From NCBI GenBank assembly GCA_017469265.1, contig JAFUGS010000026.1, positions 1 through 64,000 on the forward strand: a stretch of 64,000 nt of DNA. Direction: 5' to 3'. The translations under genes were made by a program, and so were the position numbers. The notes beneath the pieces were generated by a model, which saw only the letters and a list, made by a program, of their open reading frames with translations, searched no databases and was not told the origin of the DNA. This stretch comes from Clostridia bacterium (GTDB lineage: Bacteria; Bacillota; Clostridia; Christensenellales; Aristaeellaceae). This document shows, one piece after another, positions 43,461 through 52,937 of the stretch. Positions within the stretch are counted from its first letter, which is position 1; each line of letters begins with the position of its first letter.

Positions 43461-43491
43461 GCGGCCGGGGAAGACATCCCCGGCCGCTTTT
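43461..43491 (+). terminator. Intrinsic terminator of malQ
   Basis: An 11-bp stem (GCGGCCGGGGA / TCCCCGGCCGC) with an AGACA loop and a TTTT tail. Confidence 0.93.
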
Positions 43492-43498
43492 CTGACCC

Positions 43499-43528
43499 TT
43501 GCAAGGGAATGGGCTTGCGGTGTATAAT
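43499..43528 (+). promoter_or_regulatory. Promoter of the priA-led operon
   Basis: TTGCAA at 43499-43504, an 18-base spacer, and a perfect TATAAT at 43523-43528, starting just after the malQ terminator. Confidence 0.75.
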
Positions 43529-43560
43529 ATCTTGTCAGATTGTGCCCGGGAGGTGGGGAT

Positions 43561-45816
43561 TTGTACTGCCAGGTGATCGTGGATATTGTGCATGAGAACG
43601 TGGCGCATACCTTCACCTACCGCGTACCGGACGCTTTTTCCCTTTCCCCGGGCCAGCGGGTGCTGGTGCCCTTCGGCCCCAGAAACCGGGAGGGGGTTGT
43701 CCTTTCCCTGACGGAGGAAACGGATTACGATCCGGCCCGAATCCGGGAGGTTATCCGCCCCATGGAGCCCTATCCGGCGATTCTGCCGCCGCTGATGGCG
43801 CTGGCCAGGGAGATGGCGGAGCAGGCGCACTGCCCGCTGGCGGAAACCCTGCGTCTGATGATTCCCGCGGAAATGCGGGGCGGCAGGGTGCGGGCCCTGA
43901 CAGAGGAATGGGCCGCGCTGGCGGAAGGCGTATCCGCGGAGCAGGCGGAGGCCGCCCTGGCTGCGGAGCGGCGGAGCCCCAAAAGACGGGAGATCCTCCG
44001 GCTGCTGCTGGAAAAGAGTCCCCGCCCGATGGAGGAGATCCGTCAGACTGTGGCCGCGCCGCGGGAAGCGGTGAAGGCGCTGGTTGGCGCGGGGCTGGTG
44101 CGGATTTTCACCCAGGAGCTGCTTCGCCGGCCGGGAACCGCACTGCAGGGCGCCGGCGCCGCATGGCATACGCTGACGCCGGAACAGCAGGAGGTACTGG
44201 AGGAGATTCTGCCAGCGCTGCGAAAGGGCAGTGGAAGATTCCTGCTGCATGGGGTGACCGGGAGCGGAAAAACGGAGGTTTTCCTGACCGCTGTGCGCCG
44301 GACGTTGGAGATGGGCAGGAGCGCCATCATCCTCGTACCGGAAATCGCGCTGACGCCGCAGATGGTCCGCTGGTTTCAGGACCGCTTCGGCCCGGTGGCC
44401 GCGGTGCTTCACAGCCGGCTGAGCCCCGGGGAAAGATATGACGAATGGCGCAGGATCCGCCGGGGAGAAGCCCGGGTGGTTATCGGCGCGCGCAGCGCCG
44501 TTTTCGCCCCGACGGAGGAGCTGGGGCTGCTGGTGGTGGATGAGGAGCATGAGAGCACCTATTTCAGCGACCATCATCCCCGATATGACGCCCGGGAGGT
44601 GGCGATGAGCCGGTGCGGGCGGGAGGGAGCAACCCTGATTCTGGCCAGCGCCACGCCCAGCATTCTGTCCTTTGCCCGGGCCAGACGGGGGGACTACATG
44701 CTGCTGGAAATGCCCCGCAGGGTGCAGGATCGGCCGATGCCCACCGTGCGTGTGGTGGACATGCGGGCGGAGCTGGAAGCGGGAAACCGCAGTGTGCTGA
44801 GCCGGGAGCTGGCCAGCGAGCTGGGGGCCTGCCTGCGGCGGGGGGATCAGGCCATGCTGCTGATCAACCGGCGGGGGTATCACTCCTTTGTGTCCTGCCG
44901 GGCCTGCGGCAGTGTGATCAAATGCCCGAACTGCGACGTGTCGCTGACCGGGCATGTGTCGGACCGCGTGTCCACGAAGCAGGAAAAACTGCGCTGCCAT
45001 TACTGCGGGTATGAAACGGCGCTGCCCGATCAGTGCCCTGCCTGCGGATCCCGGTACATCAAGTTTTTTGGCGCGGGAACCCAGAAGGTGGAGGAGGAGG
45101 TGCAGCGCCTCTTTCCGGGGACCCCTACCGCGCGGATGGATCTGGACACGACCGCCGGGAAGGACGGACACGCGAAAATCCTGGAAGCCTTCCGATCCGG
45201 TCAGGCGCGAGTGCTGATCGGAACCCAGATGATCGCCAAGGGGCTGGACTTTCCCCAGGTAACCCTGGTGGGCGTGGTTGCGGCGGACATGACGCTGAAT
45301 CTGCCGGACTACCGGGCGCGGGAGCGAACTTTTCAGCTGCTGACCCAGGTGGCGGGCCGGGCGGGCCGGGGTAAACGTCCGGGGCTGGTTGTGATTCAGA
45401 CATACCGGCCTGAGGACTCGGTGCTGCGCCTGGCCGCAAAGCAGGATTACCGTGCTTTTTTTGAGGAAGAATTCCTCAGGCGGCGGCAGAGCCTGTATCC
45501 GCCCTTTACGATCATGACAAGGCTGCTGGTGCTCAGCCCGGCCGGGGATCGGGCGGACGAGGCTGTGCGGGAGATGGAGGCGCAGATCCGGGCGGCGCTG
45601 CTGGAACATCCCGAATGGAAGAAAAAGGTGCTGCTGCTGTCCACGGAAGCGCCGGGAGTCCGGATGCTTCGGGGCATGGAGCGGCGGCAGATCCTGATGA
45701 AGCTGCTGATCGGCCCGGAAGCGGAAAGCTTCTGCGCCTTCCTGGCGGAAAAGGCGGAGCACCCCCCGGAGGGATGCGAGGTCTTCTACGAGTATAACCC
45801 AACGTCCATGATGTAA
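43561..45816 (+). CDS. priA: Primosomal protein N' (replication restart helicase)
   Basis: Helicase of 751 residues that reloads the replisome at stalled forks. It has an N-terminal 3'-binding domain, Walker A GVTGSGKTEVFL near residue 230, Walker B VVDEEHE near 325, and the zinc-binding cysteines CRACGSVIKCPNC...CHYCGYE...CPACGS (near 445-500). The helicase motifs VLIGTQMIAKGLDFP and QVAGRAGRG follow. The start is TTG 43561 with GGGAGGTGGGG 2 bases upstream of the spacer; the upstream in-frame TTG at 43540 precedes that site. It is the first gene of a long housekeeping operon. Confidence 0.96.
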   Translation: MYCQVIVDIVHENVAHTFTYRVPDAFSLSPGQRVLVPFGPRNREGVVLSLTEETDYDPARIREVIRPMEPYPAILPPLMALAREMAEQAHCPLAETLRLMIPAEMRGGRVRALTEEWAALAEGVSAEQAEAALAAERRSPKRREILRLLLEKSPRPMEEIRQTVAAPREAVKALVGAGLVRIFTQELLRRPGTALQGAGAAWHTLTPEQQEVLEEILPALRKGSGRFLLHGVTGSGKTEVFLTAVRRTLEMGRSAIILVPEIALTPQMVRWFQDRFGPVAAVLHSRLSPGERYDEWRRIRRGEARVVIGARSAVFAPTEELGLLVVDEEHESTYFSDHHPRYDAREVAMSRCGREGATLILASATPSILSFARARRGDYMLLEMPRRVQDRPMPTVRVVDMRAELEAGNRSVLSRELASELGACLRRGDQAMLLINRRGYHSFVSCRACGSVIKCPNCDVSLTGHVSDRVSTKQEKLRCHYCGYETALPDQCPACGSRYIKFFGAGTQKVEEEVQRLFPGTPTARMDLDTTAGKDGHAKILEAFRSGQARVLIGTQMIAKGLDFPQVTLVGVVAADMTLNLPDYRARERTFQLLTQVAGRAGRGKRPGLVVIQTYRPEDSVLRLAAKQDYRAFFEEEFLRRRQSLYPPFTIMTRLLVLSPAGDRADEAVREMEAQIRAALLEHPEWKKKVLLLSTEAPGVRMLRGMERRQILMKLLIGPEAESFCAFLAEKAEHPPEGCEVFYEYNPTSMM

Positions 45817-45832
45817 GGAGAAAGAGTGACCC

Positions 45833-46330
45833 ATGGCAACCAGAAAAATCGTGAAAATCGGAGACGAAACCCTGCGGAAGGTATGCCGCAAACAGGAGAA
45901 ATTCGATCTGCGGCTGGCCATCCTGCTCAAGGATATGGCGGACACCATGTACAAGGCGGAAGGAGTCGGCCTGGCCGCGCCGCAGGTCGGCATCCTGCGC
46001 CGGGCGGTTGTGGTGGATGTGACGGAGGATCACTCCGGGCTGAAGGAAATGGTGAACCCGGAAATTCTGGAAACCAGCGGCAGCCAGACCGGACGGGAGG
46101 GCTGCCTCTCCGTGCCGGAAAGACAGGGGGTGGTGACCCGGCCCATGAAGGTCCGGGTCCGGTACCAGGACCGGCATGGCAAGCTGTGGGAAGCGGAGGC
46201 AGAAGGCTTTGAAGCCCGGGCCATCTGTCATGAGGTGGATCATCTGAACGGGGTACTGTATGTGGACAAGATGGATCGGGAGCTGACAGAGGAAGAGATT
46301 CAGGGAAGAATCCCGGAGGATGAGAACTGA
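45833..46330 (+). CDS. def: Peptide deformylase
   Basis: Iron/zinc enzyme of 165 residues that removes formyl groups from new proteins. All three motifs are intact: GVGLAAPQVG (near 42), EGCLSVPE (near 87) and HEVDHLNG (near 129). It overlaps fmt by one base, and the two act as a pair around initiator Met formylation. Confidence 0.97.
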   Translation: MATRKIVKIGDETLRKVCRKQEKFDLRLAILLKDMADTMYKAEGVGLAAPQVGILRRAVVVDVTEDHSGLKEMVNPEILETSGSQTGREGCLSVPERQGVVTRPMKVRVRYQDRHGKLWEAEAEGFEARAICHEVDHLNGVLYVDKMDRELTEEEIQGRIPEDEN

Positions 46331-47250
46331 TGCGCGTTGTGTTCATGGGCACGCCGGATTTCGCCGTGCCCAGTCTGGAAAAGCTGATCGCGGAGGGCCA
46401 TCAGGTTGCAGGCGTGTTTACCCAGCCGGACCGGCCAAGGGGACGGGGCAACAGGCTGATGCCGTCCCCGGTGAAGGTATGCGCCGAAGCGCATGCGATC
46501 CCGGTTTTCCAGCCGGAAAAAATCCGGAGGGACGGGGCTGCGGATCTGCGGGCGCTGGCGCCGGAGCTGTGCGTGACCGCGGCTTTTGGCCAGATTCTGA
46601 GCCAAGAGATCCTGGACATTCCGCCACGGGGAAATGTGAATGTGCATGCCTCGCTGCTGCCCAGGCACCGGGGCTCCGCGCCCATCGCCTGGGCCATCCT
46701 GCAGGGAGACAGGACAGCCGGCGTGACGACCATGATGATGGATCGGGGCATTGATACCGGGGACATGCTGCTGAAGGCGGAGACCGAAATCGGCGAGACG
46801 GAGACCTGCGGAGAGCTGACGGAGCGGCTGAGCCGGATCGGCGCGGAGCTGCTGGCGGAAACGCTGCGGCGGATGGAAGCGGGCACCCTGCCCCGGATTC
46901 CCCAGGACGAAAGCCGCATGACCTATGATCCGATGCTGGACAAAACCATGGGACGAGCGGACTTTTCGCTGACCGCCCGCGAGATGGCGGGACGGATCAA
47001 CGGCCTGAATCCCTGGCCCTGCGTCAGCGTTTCCCTGGACGGCGGACAGCTGAAGCTGCTGCGGGCGAAGGCGGCGGACGGCGCGGGCCATCCGGGCGAA
47101 GTGATCGCGGCCGATCCGAAGCAGGGCCTGGTGATCGCCTGCGGGGAAAAGACGGTCCGAATCCTGGAACTGCAGGCGCCGGGCGGCAAAAAAATGAAAG
47201 CGGAAGATTATTTACGGGGACACGGGATTGTCCCTGGCACCATCCTGTAA
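46330..47250 (+). CDS. fmt: Methionyl-tRNA formyltransferase
   Basis: Protein of 306 residues that formylates initiator Met-tRNA using 10-formyl-THF. The N-terminal MRVVFMGTPDFAVPSL, the catalytic region NVHASLLPRHRGSAPI (near residue 106) and TGVTTMMMD-like TAGVTTMMMDRGIDTGD are present. It is coupled to def by overlapping stop/start. rsmB follows after 9 bases, the classical def-fmt-rsmB order. Confidence 0.97.
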   Translation: MRVVFMGTPDFAVPSLEKLIAEGHQVAGVFTQPDRPRGRGNRLMPSPVKVCAEAHAIPVFQPEKIRRDGAADLRALAPELCVTAAFGQILSQEILDIPPRGNVNVHASLLPRHRGSAPIAWAILQGDRTAGVTTMMMDRGIDTGDMLLKAETEIGETETCGELTERLSRIGAELLAETLRRMEAGTLPRIPQDESRMTYDPMLDKTMGRADFSLTAREMAGRINGLNPWPCVSVSLDGGQLKLLRAKAADGAGHPGEVIAADPKQGLVIACGEKTVRILELQAPGGKKMKAEDYLRGHGIVPGTIL

Positions 47251-47259
47251 GGAGCATAC

Positions 47260-48948
47260 ATGAGCGAGAACAGCAAACAGCCGGAAAAGACCGCTGCGGC
47301 GGAAAAGAATCAGCGCAGGGGAGCGGCCCGGCCCGCTTCCGGCCGGAAACCGGCCGGGAAGCCTGGCGACCGGAAGAATATGGACAGAGAACGGAGGCCC
47401 TTCGGGGGGCGGAAACCGGGCGAAAAAAGCGCTGAAGGCATGAAAACCTTCAGCCCCGGAAAGCCGGGGGTGGGAGATGGGAAACGCGGCGACGCGAAAT
47501 CCTTCAGAACCCGGAACGGCCAGGGAGGACGAAAGCCTTCCGACAGCCCGCGCCGTGGGCCTTATGGGCGCCCCGCGGCACCGGCAAGGACAAAGCCGGC
47601 GGAGATGGAAGGTTTGGCCAGCCGCCGCGCCGCACTGAAGGTGCTGCGGGCGGTGACGGAGGAAGGCGCGTATGCCAGCCTGATCCTGGACCGGACCCTG
47701 CAGGACAGCGGGCTGAGCGCCGCGGACCGGCGGCTGGTTTCCCGCCTGGTCTATGATACGCTGGACAGAATGATCTATCTGGATCACATGCTGAGCCAGG
47801 TTATGGCCAGGGAGGATACGGATATCCGTCTCCGGAATATTCTGCGGCTGGGCGCCTGCCAGATCCTGCTGGAGGACAGAATTCCGGAAAGCGCGGCCAC
47901 CAATACCTGTGTGCAGCTGTGTGTCGAAGTCGGCCTGGAGCCGCTGAAGGGAGTCTGTAACGGAATCCTGCGGAACCTGGTCCGGAAAAAGGAAGAGCTG
48001 ACCCTGCCGGATCCGAAGACGGAGCCGGATCAGTATTTCGCGGTGACCAACAGTCTGCCCCTGTGGCTGGGAAAACGGCTTCGGGCAGAGTGGGGTGAAG
48101 CGGAGGGCGCGAGGATCGCGCAGTACCGGGAGCCGGAGACCGCCATCACCATTCGCCGGAACCGGACACGGGAGGCGGATGCCTTCGATCAGGTGATGGA
48201 AAAAAAGATCTGGGGGAAAACCCCGGGCAGCCTGCCGGATGCCTGGCGGATCAGCGGCGCGATGGATATCGCCCGGGACGCGGATTATCTTGCGGGAGCA
48301 TTTTCCATCCAGTCTGAGGCCAGTATGATGGCCTGCCTGGCGATGAATGTGCGGCGGGGCATGCAGGTGCTGGACTGCTGTGCCGCGCCGGGCGGAAAAA
48401 CCTGTTATCTTTCTGAGCTCATGGGAGACACGGGCCGGGTGCAGGCCTGGGACGTCCATGAGCATCGGGTGCAGCTGATCGCCGCGCAGCAGCGGCGGCT
48501 GAAGCTGGAAAACATCCGGCCCATCCTGCGGGACGCCACAAAGTACCGGGAAGATCTGGACCGGCGGATGGACGCGGTGCTGCTGGACGCGCCCTGCTCC
48601 GGGCTTGGCGTTCTGGCGGAAAAACCGGACATCAAGCTGCGGGTCAGCGAGGAGAGCGTGGCGGAGCTGACCGCGCTGCAGGCGAAGCTGCTGGACACGG
48701 TCTGCCGTTATGTGCGCCCCGGCGGCACGCTGGTGTATTCCACCTGCAGCGTGCTGAAAGATGAAAATGAGGAACAGGCCAGGGCCTTCCTGGAGCGGCA
48801 TCCGGAATTCGAGGCGGAAAGGCTACCGGAAACAATTCCGGAAAAGTTTCGGCAGTTCGAGACGCTTGGACTGCAGCTGCTGCCCCACCGGGACGGGGTG
48901 GAAGGCTTCTACATCTGCCGCATGCGGCGGAAGGATACGGATGAATAA
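47260..48948 (+). CDS. rsmB: 16S rRNA (cytosine-967-C5)-methyltransferase with basic N-terminal extension
   Basis: Protein of 562 residues; family members are usually ~440. The extra ~115 N-terminal residues are low-complexity, rich in Lys, Arg, Gly and Pro, and probably disordered RNA-binding sequence. After it come the NusB-like domain (~118-255) and the SAM methyltransferase domain: DCCAAPGGKTCYLSE (~372), DAPCSGLGVL (~445) and YSTCSVLKDENEEQA (~495) with the catalytic cysteines. AAGGAG precedes ATG 47260. The stop TAA shares its last base with the rlmN start. Confidence 0.94.
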   Translation: MSENSKQPEKTAAAEKNQRRGAARPASGRKPAGKPGDRKNMDRERRPFGGRKPGEKSAEGMKTFSPGKPGVGDGKRGDAKSFRTRNGQGGRKPSDSPRRGPYGRPAAPARTKPAEMEGLASRRAALKVLRAVTEEGAYASLILDRTLQDSGLSAADRRLVSRLVYDTLDRMIYLDHMLSQVMAREDTDIRLRNILRLGACQILLEDRIPESAATNTCVQLCVEVGLEPLKGVCNGILRNLVRKKEELTLPDPKTEPDQYFAVTNSLPLWLGKRLRAEWGEAEGARIAQYREPETAITIRRNRTREADAFDQVMEKKIWGKTPGSLPDAWRISGAMDIARDADYLAGAFSIQSEASMMACLAMNVRRGMQVLDCCAAPGGKTCYLSELMGDTGRVQAWDVHEHRVQLIAAQQRRLKLENIRPILRDATKYREDLDRRMDAVLLDAPCSGLGVLAEKPDIKLRVSEESVAELTALQAKLLDTVCRYVRPGGTLVYSTCSVLKDENEEQARAFLERHPEFEAERLPETIPEKFRQFETLGLQLLPHRDGVEGFYICRMRRKDTDE

Positions 48949-50087
48949 TGGATAACATGATGCCGGACGCGGCGGGCCGGGATGACGCTGCACAGGAAAA
49001 AACAGAGCTTACCGGCATGACAGAAGCTGAGCTGACCGAATGGGTAAAGGCGCAGGGCATGCCCGCCTTTCGGGGAAAGCAGATCTTTCAGTGGATTCAC
49101 CGGGGGGCGGATTTCGAGGAAATGACCAACCTGCCGGCCTCTCTTCGGGAATCCCTGTCCGGTCTGGCTGTCGCACAGCCGGTTTCCATCCGCCTGCATC
49201 AGGTGAGCCGGCTGGACGGAACGGTAAAATTCCTCTTTCGTCTGATGGACGAAAACTGTGTGGAAGGCGTTCTGATGCGCTATCACTATGGATATTCCCT
49301 GTGCATCTCCACCCAGGTGGGCTGCAGGATGGGCTGCAAATTCTGCGCCTCCACCCTGGACGGATGTGTCCGGAATCTGACGGCGGGCGAGATGCTGGGG
49401 GAAATCCTGGCCGCCAACCGCTTTCTGCGGGAACGCGGAGAAGAAGAGCGGGTGAGCCACGTGGTCCTGATGGGCAGCGGGGAACCGCTGGACAATTACG
49501 AAAATGTCATCCGCTTTTTCCGGCTGCTGCGGGAGGAAAACGGGCTGCGGCTCAGCCTGCGGAATGTGTCGCTGTCCACCTGCGGGCTGGTGCCCCGGAT
49601 GCGCCAGCTGGCGGAGGAGAATCTGCCGGTAACCCTGTGCGTGTCCCTGCACGCGCCGAACGATGAGGTCCGCCGGCAGACGATGCCCATTGCCAACCGT
49701 TACAGCATGGAGGAGATCCTGGACGCCTGCCGGTACTATGTGGAGAAGACAGGCCGCAGGGTGATCTTTGAGTACGCGCTGGTGGACGGTGTCAACAGCG
49801 CTCCGGCGCAGGCCCGTGAACTGGCGGGAAGACTGCGGGGCCTGCAGTGCCATGTAAACCTGATCCCCCTGAATGAGGTCAGGGAGCGGAAGCTGCGGGG
49901 CGTCCGGGAGGATACGGTACGGCGCTTCCTGGACACGCTGACCCGGGAGCGGATTTCTGCAACCCGCCGGCGGGAAATGGGGGACGATATTGACGGCGCC
50001 TGCGGCCAGCTGCGCAGGAAAACCCTGGCGGCGGAGACGGGACAAACGGGGAAGCCGGCTAGCAGCGGCAGCGGGCAGGAAGCGTGA
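48948..50087 (+). CDS. rlmN: Dual-specificity 23S rRNA/tRNA adenosine C2-methyltransferase
   Basis: Radical-SAM enzyme of 379 residues that methylates A2503 of 23S rRNA and A37 of some tRNAs. The cluster motif is CRMGCKFCAS (near residue 125). STQVGC just before it, LMGSGEPLDNY and the C-terminal ISATRRREMGDDIDGACGQL match the family; the catalytic cysteine pair is present. A ~25-residue Gly/Ser tail extends past the core. Confidence 0.96.
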   Translation: MDNMMPDAAGRDDAAQEKTELTGMTEAELTEWVKAQGMPAFRGKQIFQWIHRGADFEEMTNLPASLRESLSGLAVAQPVSIRLHQVSRLDGTVKFLFRLMDENCVEGVLMRYHYGYSLCISTQVGCRMGCKFCASTLDGCVRNLTAGEMLGEILAANRFLRERGEEERVSHVVLMGSGEPLDNYENVIRFFRLLREENGLRLSLRNVSLSTCGLVPRMRQLAEENLPVTLCVSLHAPNDEVRRQTMPIANRYSMEEILDACRYYVEKTGRRVIFEYALVDGVNSAPAQARELAGRLRGLQCHVNLIPLNEVRERKLRGVREDTVRRFLDTLTRERISATRRREMGDDIDGACGQLRRKTLAAETGQTGKPASSGSGQEA

Positions 50088-50150
50088 AACGCGCCGGAGC
50101 GTCCCGCCGAAAGATGCTAAACAGAATCCACAGCTGAATTGAGGAGCAGA

Positions 50151-51008
50151 ATGCGAAAGTTTATTCTCAGCGATCGAATTGCGAAGAAACTGCGGGGACT
50201 GGAGAACCGCCCGCCGGAAAAGCCGGAGGAAAGCGCCGCCGCGTCAGCGGCGGAAGAAGCGCCCGTGACAGCGAAGGCTCCCGCTCTTTGGGTAACCAGC
50301 CGGACGGATGTGGGCCTGGTGCGGAAGAATAACCAGGACGCGGTCATTCTGGGCGGCAGCCTGATGGGCATCGCGGATGGCATGGGGGGCCACAACGGAG
50401 GAGAAACAGCTTCCGCCGGCGCGCGGGACGGACTGCTGCGGGAGCTGGCGGGTCAGGAGCCCACGGAGGACGCCCTGCGCGGCGCCATCGAGCGTGTCAA
50501 TCTGGCGCTGTGGGATCAGCAGCTGCAGGACAGCCATCTTTCCGGCATGGGTACGACCCTGACGGTGCTCTGGCCCACGGAGACGGAAATGCTGATCGGC
50601 CATGTGGGGGACAGCCGCGCCTATCTGCTGCGGGACGGGGAACTGCGCCAGGTGACGCAGGATCACTCCATGGTGGCGGACATGGTCCGGCGGGGGATCC
50701 TGACAGAGGAACAGGCCGCGACCCACCCCATGCGGAACTATATTACCCGGGCTGTGGGTACGGAGCCGGAGATTCAGGTGGATGTACAGTGTCTGCCCCG
50801 AAAACCGGGGGACCGCTGGCTGGTCTGCTCGGATGGACTGCACGGCATGGTGGCGAAAGAACGGCTGCGGGAGCTGATGGCCATGGCGGATCCGGAGGAA
50901 GGCGCGGATCAGATGATCCGGGAAGCGCTGGATCAGGGCGGCCGGGACAATGTATCCCTTGTGCTGGCGTTGGATGAGGAGGCGCACCGGGAGGAGGCGG
51001 CGGAATGA
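50151..51008 (+). CDS. PP2C-type Ser/Thr phosphatase (PrpC/Stp)
   Basis: Metal-dependent phosphatase of 285 residues partnering the kinase gene that follows. The N-terminal ~45 residues are a basic then Ala/Glu/Pro-rich extension. The PP2C motifs follow: TDVGLVRKNNQDA, GIADGMGGHNGGE, GMGTTLTV, HVGDSRAYLL, CSDGLHGM and GGRDNVSLVL, with the Asp metal ligands intact. ATG 50151 was chosen because GAGGAG at 50141-50146 fits it; the in-frame TTG at 50139 does not. It overlaps the kinase start by 4 bases. Confidence 0.95.
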   Translation: MRKFILSDRIAKKLRGLENRPPEKPEESAAASAAEEAPVTAKAPALWVTSRTDVGLVRKNNQDAVILGGSLMGIADGMGGHNGGETASAGARDGLLRELAGQEPTEDALRGAIERVNLALWDQQLQDSHLSGMGTTLTVLWPTETEMLIGHVGDSRAYLLRDGELRQVTQDHSMVADMVRRGILTEEQAATHPMRNYITRAVGTEPEIQVDVQCLPRKPGDRWLVCSDGLHGMVAKERLRELMAMADPEEGADQMIREALDQGGRDNVSLVLALDEEAHREEAAE

Positions 51009-52897
51009 ACGAGAAAATTCTCGCGGACCGCTACCGGCTGACGGAACAGATTGGCATGGGCGGCATGGCCATCGTCTATAAGGCGGTGGATCTCCGCACG
51101 GGGCATAACGTGGCGGTGAAGGTGCTGCGGCCTGAGTTCAACGAGGACGCGGAGTTTGTGTCCCGTTTCCAGCGGGAGGCGGAAGCCGCCAGCAAGATGA
51201 CCCATCACAACATCGTGAACCTGCTGGATGTGGGTATGGATGGGGAGAACCGTTACCTGGTCATGGAATACGTTCAGGGAAAGACCCTGAAGGAAGTGAT
51301 TCAGGAGCGGGGACGCCTGAGTGCGCCGCTGGCCTGCCAGATAACGATCCGGATTCTTTCCGCGCTGGAACACGCGCACCGGAACGGAATTGTGCACCGG
51401 GATATTAAGCCCCAGAATATTCTGGTTCACGAGGACGGCCACATCAAGGTGGCGGACTTTGGCATTGCCCGGATCGCGGACTCAGCCACGCTGACGCGGG
51501 GCGACATGGTGATGGGCAGCGTCCATTATTTTTCACCGGAGCAGGCCCGGGGGGAGGGCGCCATGGGCGCCAGTGACATTTACTCCACGGGCGTGGTGCT
51601 GTATGAAATGCTGACGGGGCGCGTGCCTTACGACGGGGAGAACCCTGTAGCCGTGGCCATGCAGCACCTGCACAGCACCCCGGTGCCCATTCAGGCGCTG
51701 GCGCCGGACGTGCCTCCGGCGGTGGTGAAGATCTGCATGCGGGCCATGGAGAAAAATCCCGCCATGCGGTACCAGTCCGCCAGGGACATGGCCGCGGATC
51801 TGCGGGCCGCGCTGGAGGAGCGGGGCCCGCGCCCCCCGATTCCGGAGACGGATACGGAGCTTCATCTGCCCAGGCCGCATCTGCGGAGCGAAAAGAGCAT
51901 GACCGACAGCGGCCGGCAGCGGGAAATCGCCGCGCGCAACCGCAGGCTGAAGAAGCTGTGGGCGGCGCTGAGCGTTGTGATGGCCATCGGTGTGGGAATC
52001 GGCCTGTATTACGGCATCTGCGCGATGATCGACCACTATACGACAACCACCGTGACACCGGATGTGGTGGGAACGGATCTGACCGAAGCGGTCCAGAAAA
52101 TGACGGACAGCGGGTTGGAGGTTCAGGTAAAGGAAGTCTCCAGCGATGAGTATCCCTCCGGCGTGGTGATCCTGCAGGTGCCGGAGGCGGGGGAAACAGC
52201 CCGAAAGGGGCATGATCCGGTACAGCTGCTGGTTTCTACCGGCGCGAAGAAGCTCGAGATGCCCGCGGTAACGGGATCGGCCGCATCCGATGCCGTGAGC
52301 CTGCTGAAATCCATGGGGATTACATCCATCACCCTGGAGCGCGCGGTTTCCCATGACTACGCGCCGGAAATCGTCATGGCCTGCTCGCCGGAGGCGGGAG
52401 AGAAAATCGATAAGGACACGGAAGTGACCCTCACGGTCTGCGGCGGCGAGGTCATTGTGCCGGATCTGTATATGCTGTCCCTGGCGGAGGTGGAAGAGGC
52501 GGTCATGAACAGCCAGCTGACCCTTTCCACGACACTGAACTATGTGGATACGGACAGCCCGGCCATGCATGGACTGGTGGCGGATCAGAGCCCGGCGGCG
52601 GATGGGCGCGTTACGCTGCAGACGCCGGTGTCCCTGAGCCTCTACCGCTGCCCGGAGGCGCAGCGGAAGCAGGAGATTGAGGTCAGCGTGCCGGAGAGTG
52701 AAGCGGATCTGATCGTACGGGTGACCCTGCAGGCGGAGGGCTCCTCCGTAGAATGGACTTATGTCACCTATACCTGTGCCGCCGAGCTGGGCCGGACCCA
52801 GGTGGTCACCCTGGATCTGCCCGACGGGCGGGATTATATCTGCATGATTTATATCGACGGCGTGCTGAGCCAGCGGCTGGTGCTGTCGGAAATGTGA
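51005..52897 (+). CDS. prkC: Membrane Ser/Thr kinase with PASTA domains (PrkC-like)
   Basis: Protein of 630 residues. The cytoplasmic kinase domain (~1-270) has IGMGGMAIVYKA, catalytic HRDIKPQNIL and DFGIARI. A transmembrane helix follows (~318-345), then three PASTA domains (~350-415, 415-483, 483-550) that in relatives bind muropeptides, then a C-terminal ~75-residue beta domain beyond the PASTA repeats. The kinase senses cell-wall state and is reversed by the adjacent PP2C phosphatase. rsgA, known in Bacillus as a PrkC substrate and neighbour, follows. Confidence 0.95.
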   Translation: MNEKILADRYRLTEQIGMGGMAIVYKAVDLRTGHNVAVKVLRPEFNEDAEFVSRFQREAEAASKMTHHNIVNLLDVGMDGENRYLVMEYVQGKTLKEVIQERGRLSAPLACQITIRILSALEHAHRNGIVHRDIKPQNILVHEDGHIKVADFGIARIADSATLTRGDMVMGSVHYFSPEQARGEGAMGASDIYSTGVVLYEMLTGRVPYDGENPVAVAMQHLHSTPVPIQALAPDVPPAVVKICMRAMEKNPAMRYQSARDMAADLRAALEERGPRPPIPETDTELHLPRPHLRSEKSMTDSGRQREIAARNRRLKKLWAALSVVMAIGVGIGLYYGICAMIDHYTTTTVTPDVVGTDLTEAVQKMTDSGLEVQVKEVSSDEYPSGVVILQVPEAGETARKGHDPVQLLVSTGAKKLEMPAVTGSAASDAVSLLKSMGITSITLERAVSHDYAPEIVMACSPEAGEKIDKDTEVTLTVCGGEVIVPDLYMLSLAEVEEAVMNSQLTLSTTLNYVDTDSPAMHGLVADQSPAADGRVTLQTPVSLSLYRCPEAQRKQEIEVSVPESEADLIVRVTLQAEGSSVEWTYVTYTCAAELGRTQVVTLDLPDGRDYICMIYIDGVLSQRLVLSEM

Positions 52898-52937
52898 CCT
52901 GTATGATTCAAGGAACGATAATGGAAAGCGAGGACGC

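Noticed and set aside
43354..45993. Very long antisense open frame (879 codons) opposite priA
   Set aside because: It mirrors a GC-rich + strand gene with recognised domains, gives a His/Arg/Gln-rich product with no motif, and has no ribosome site. Similar antisense frames opposite hydB/hydA (1654-3591, 3461-5206), lon (8832-11324, 10759-12891), ftsZ (22293-24626) and the PIG-L pair (31514-33811) have the same cause: strong third-position G/C bias.
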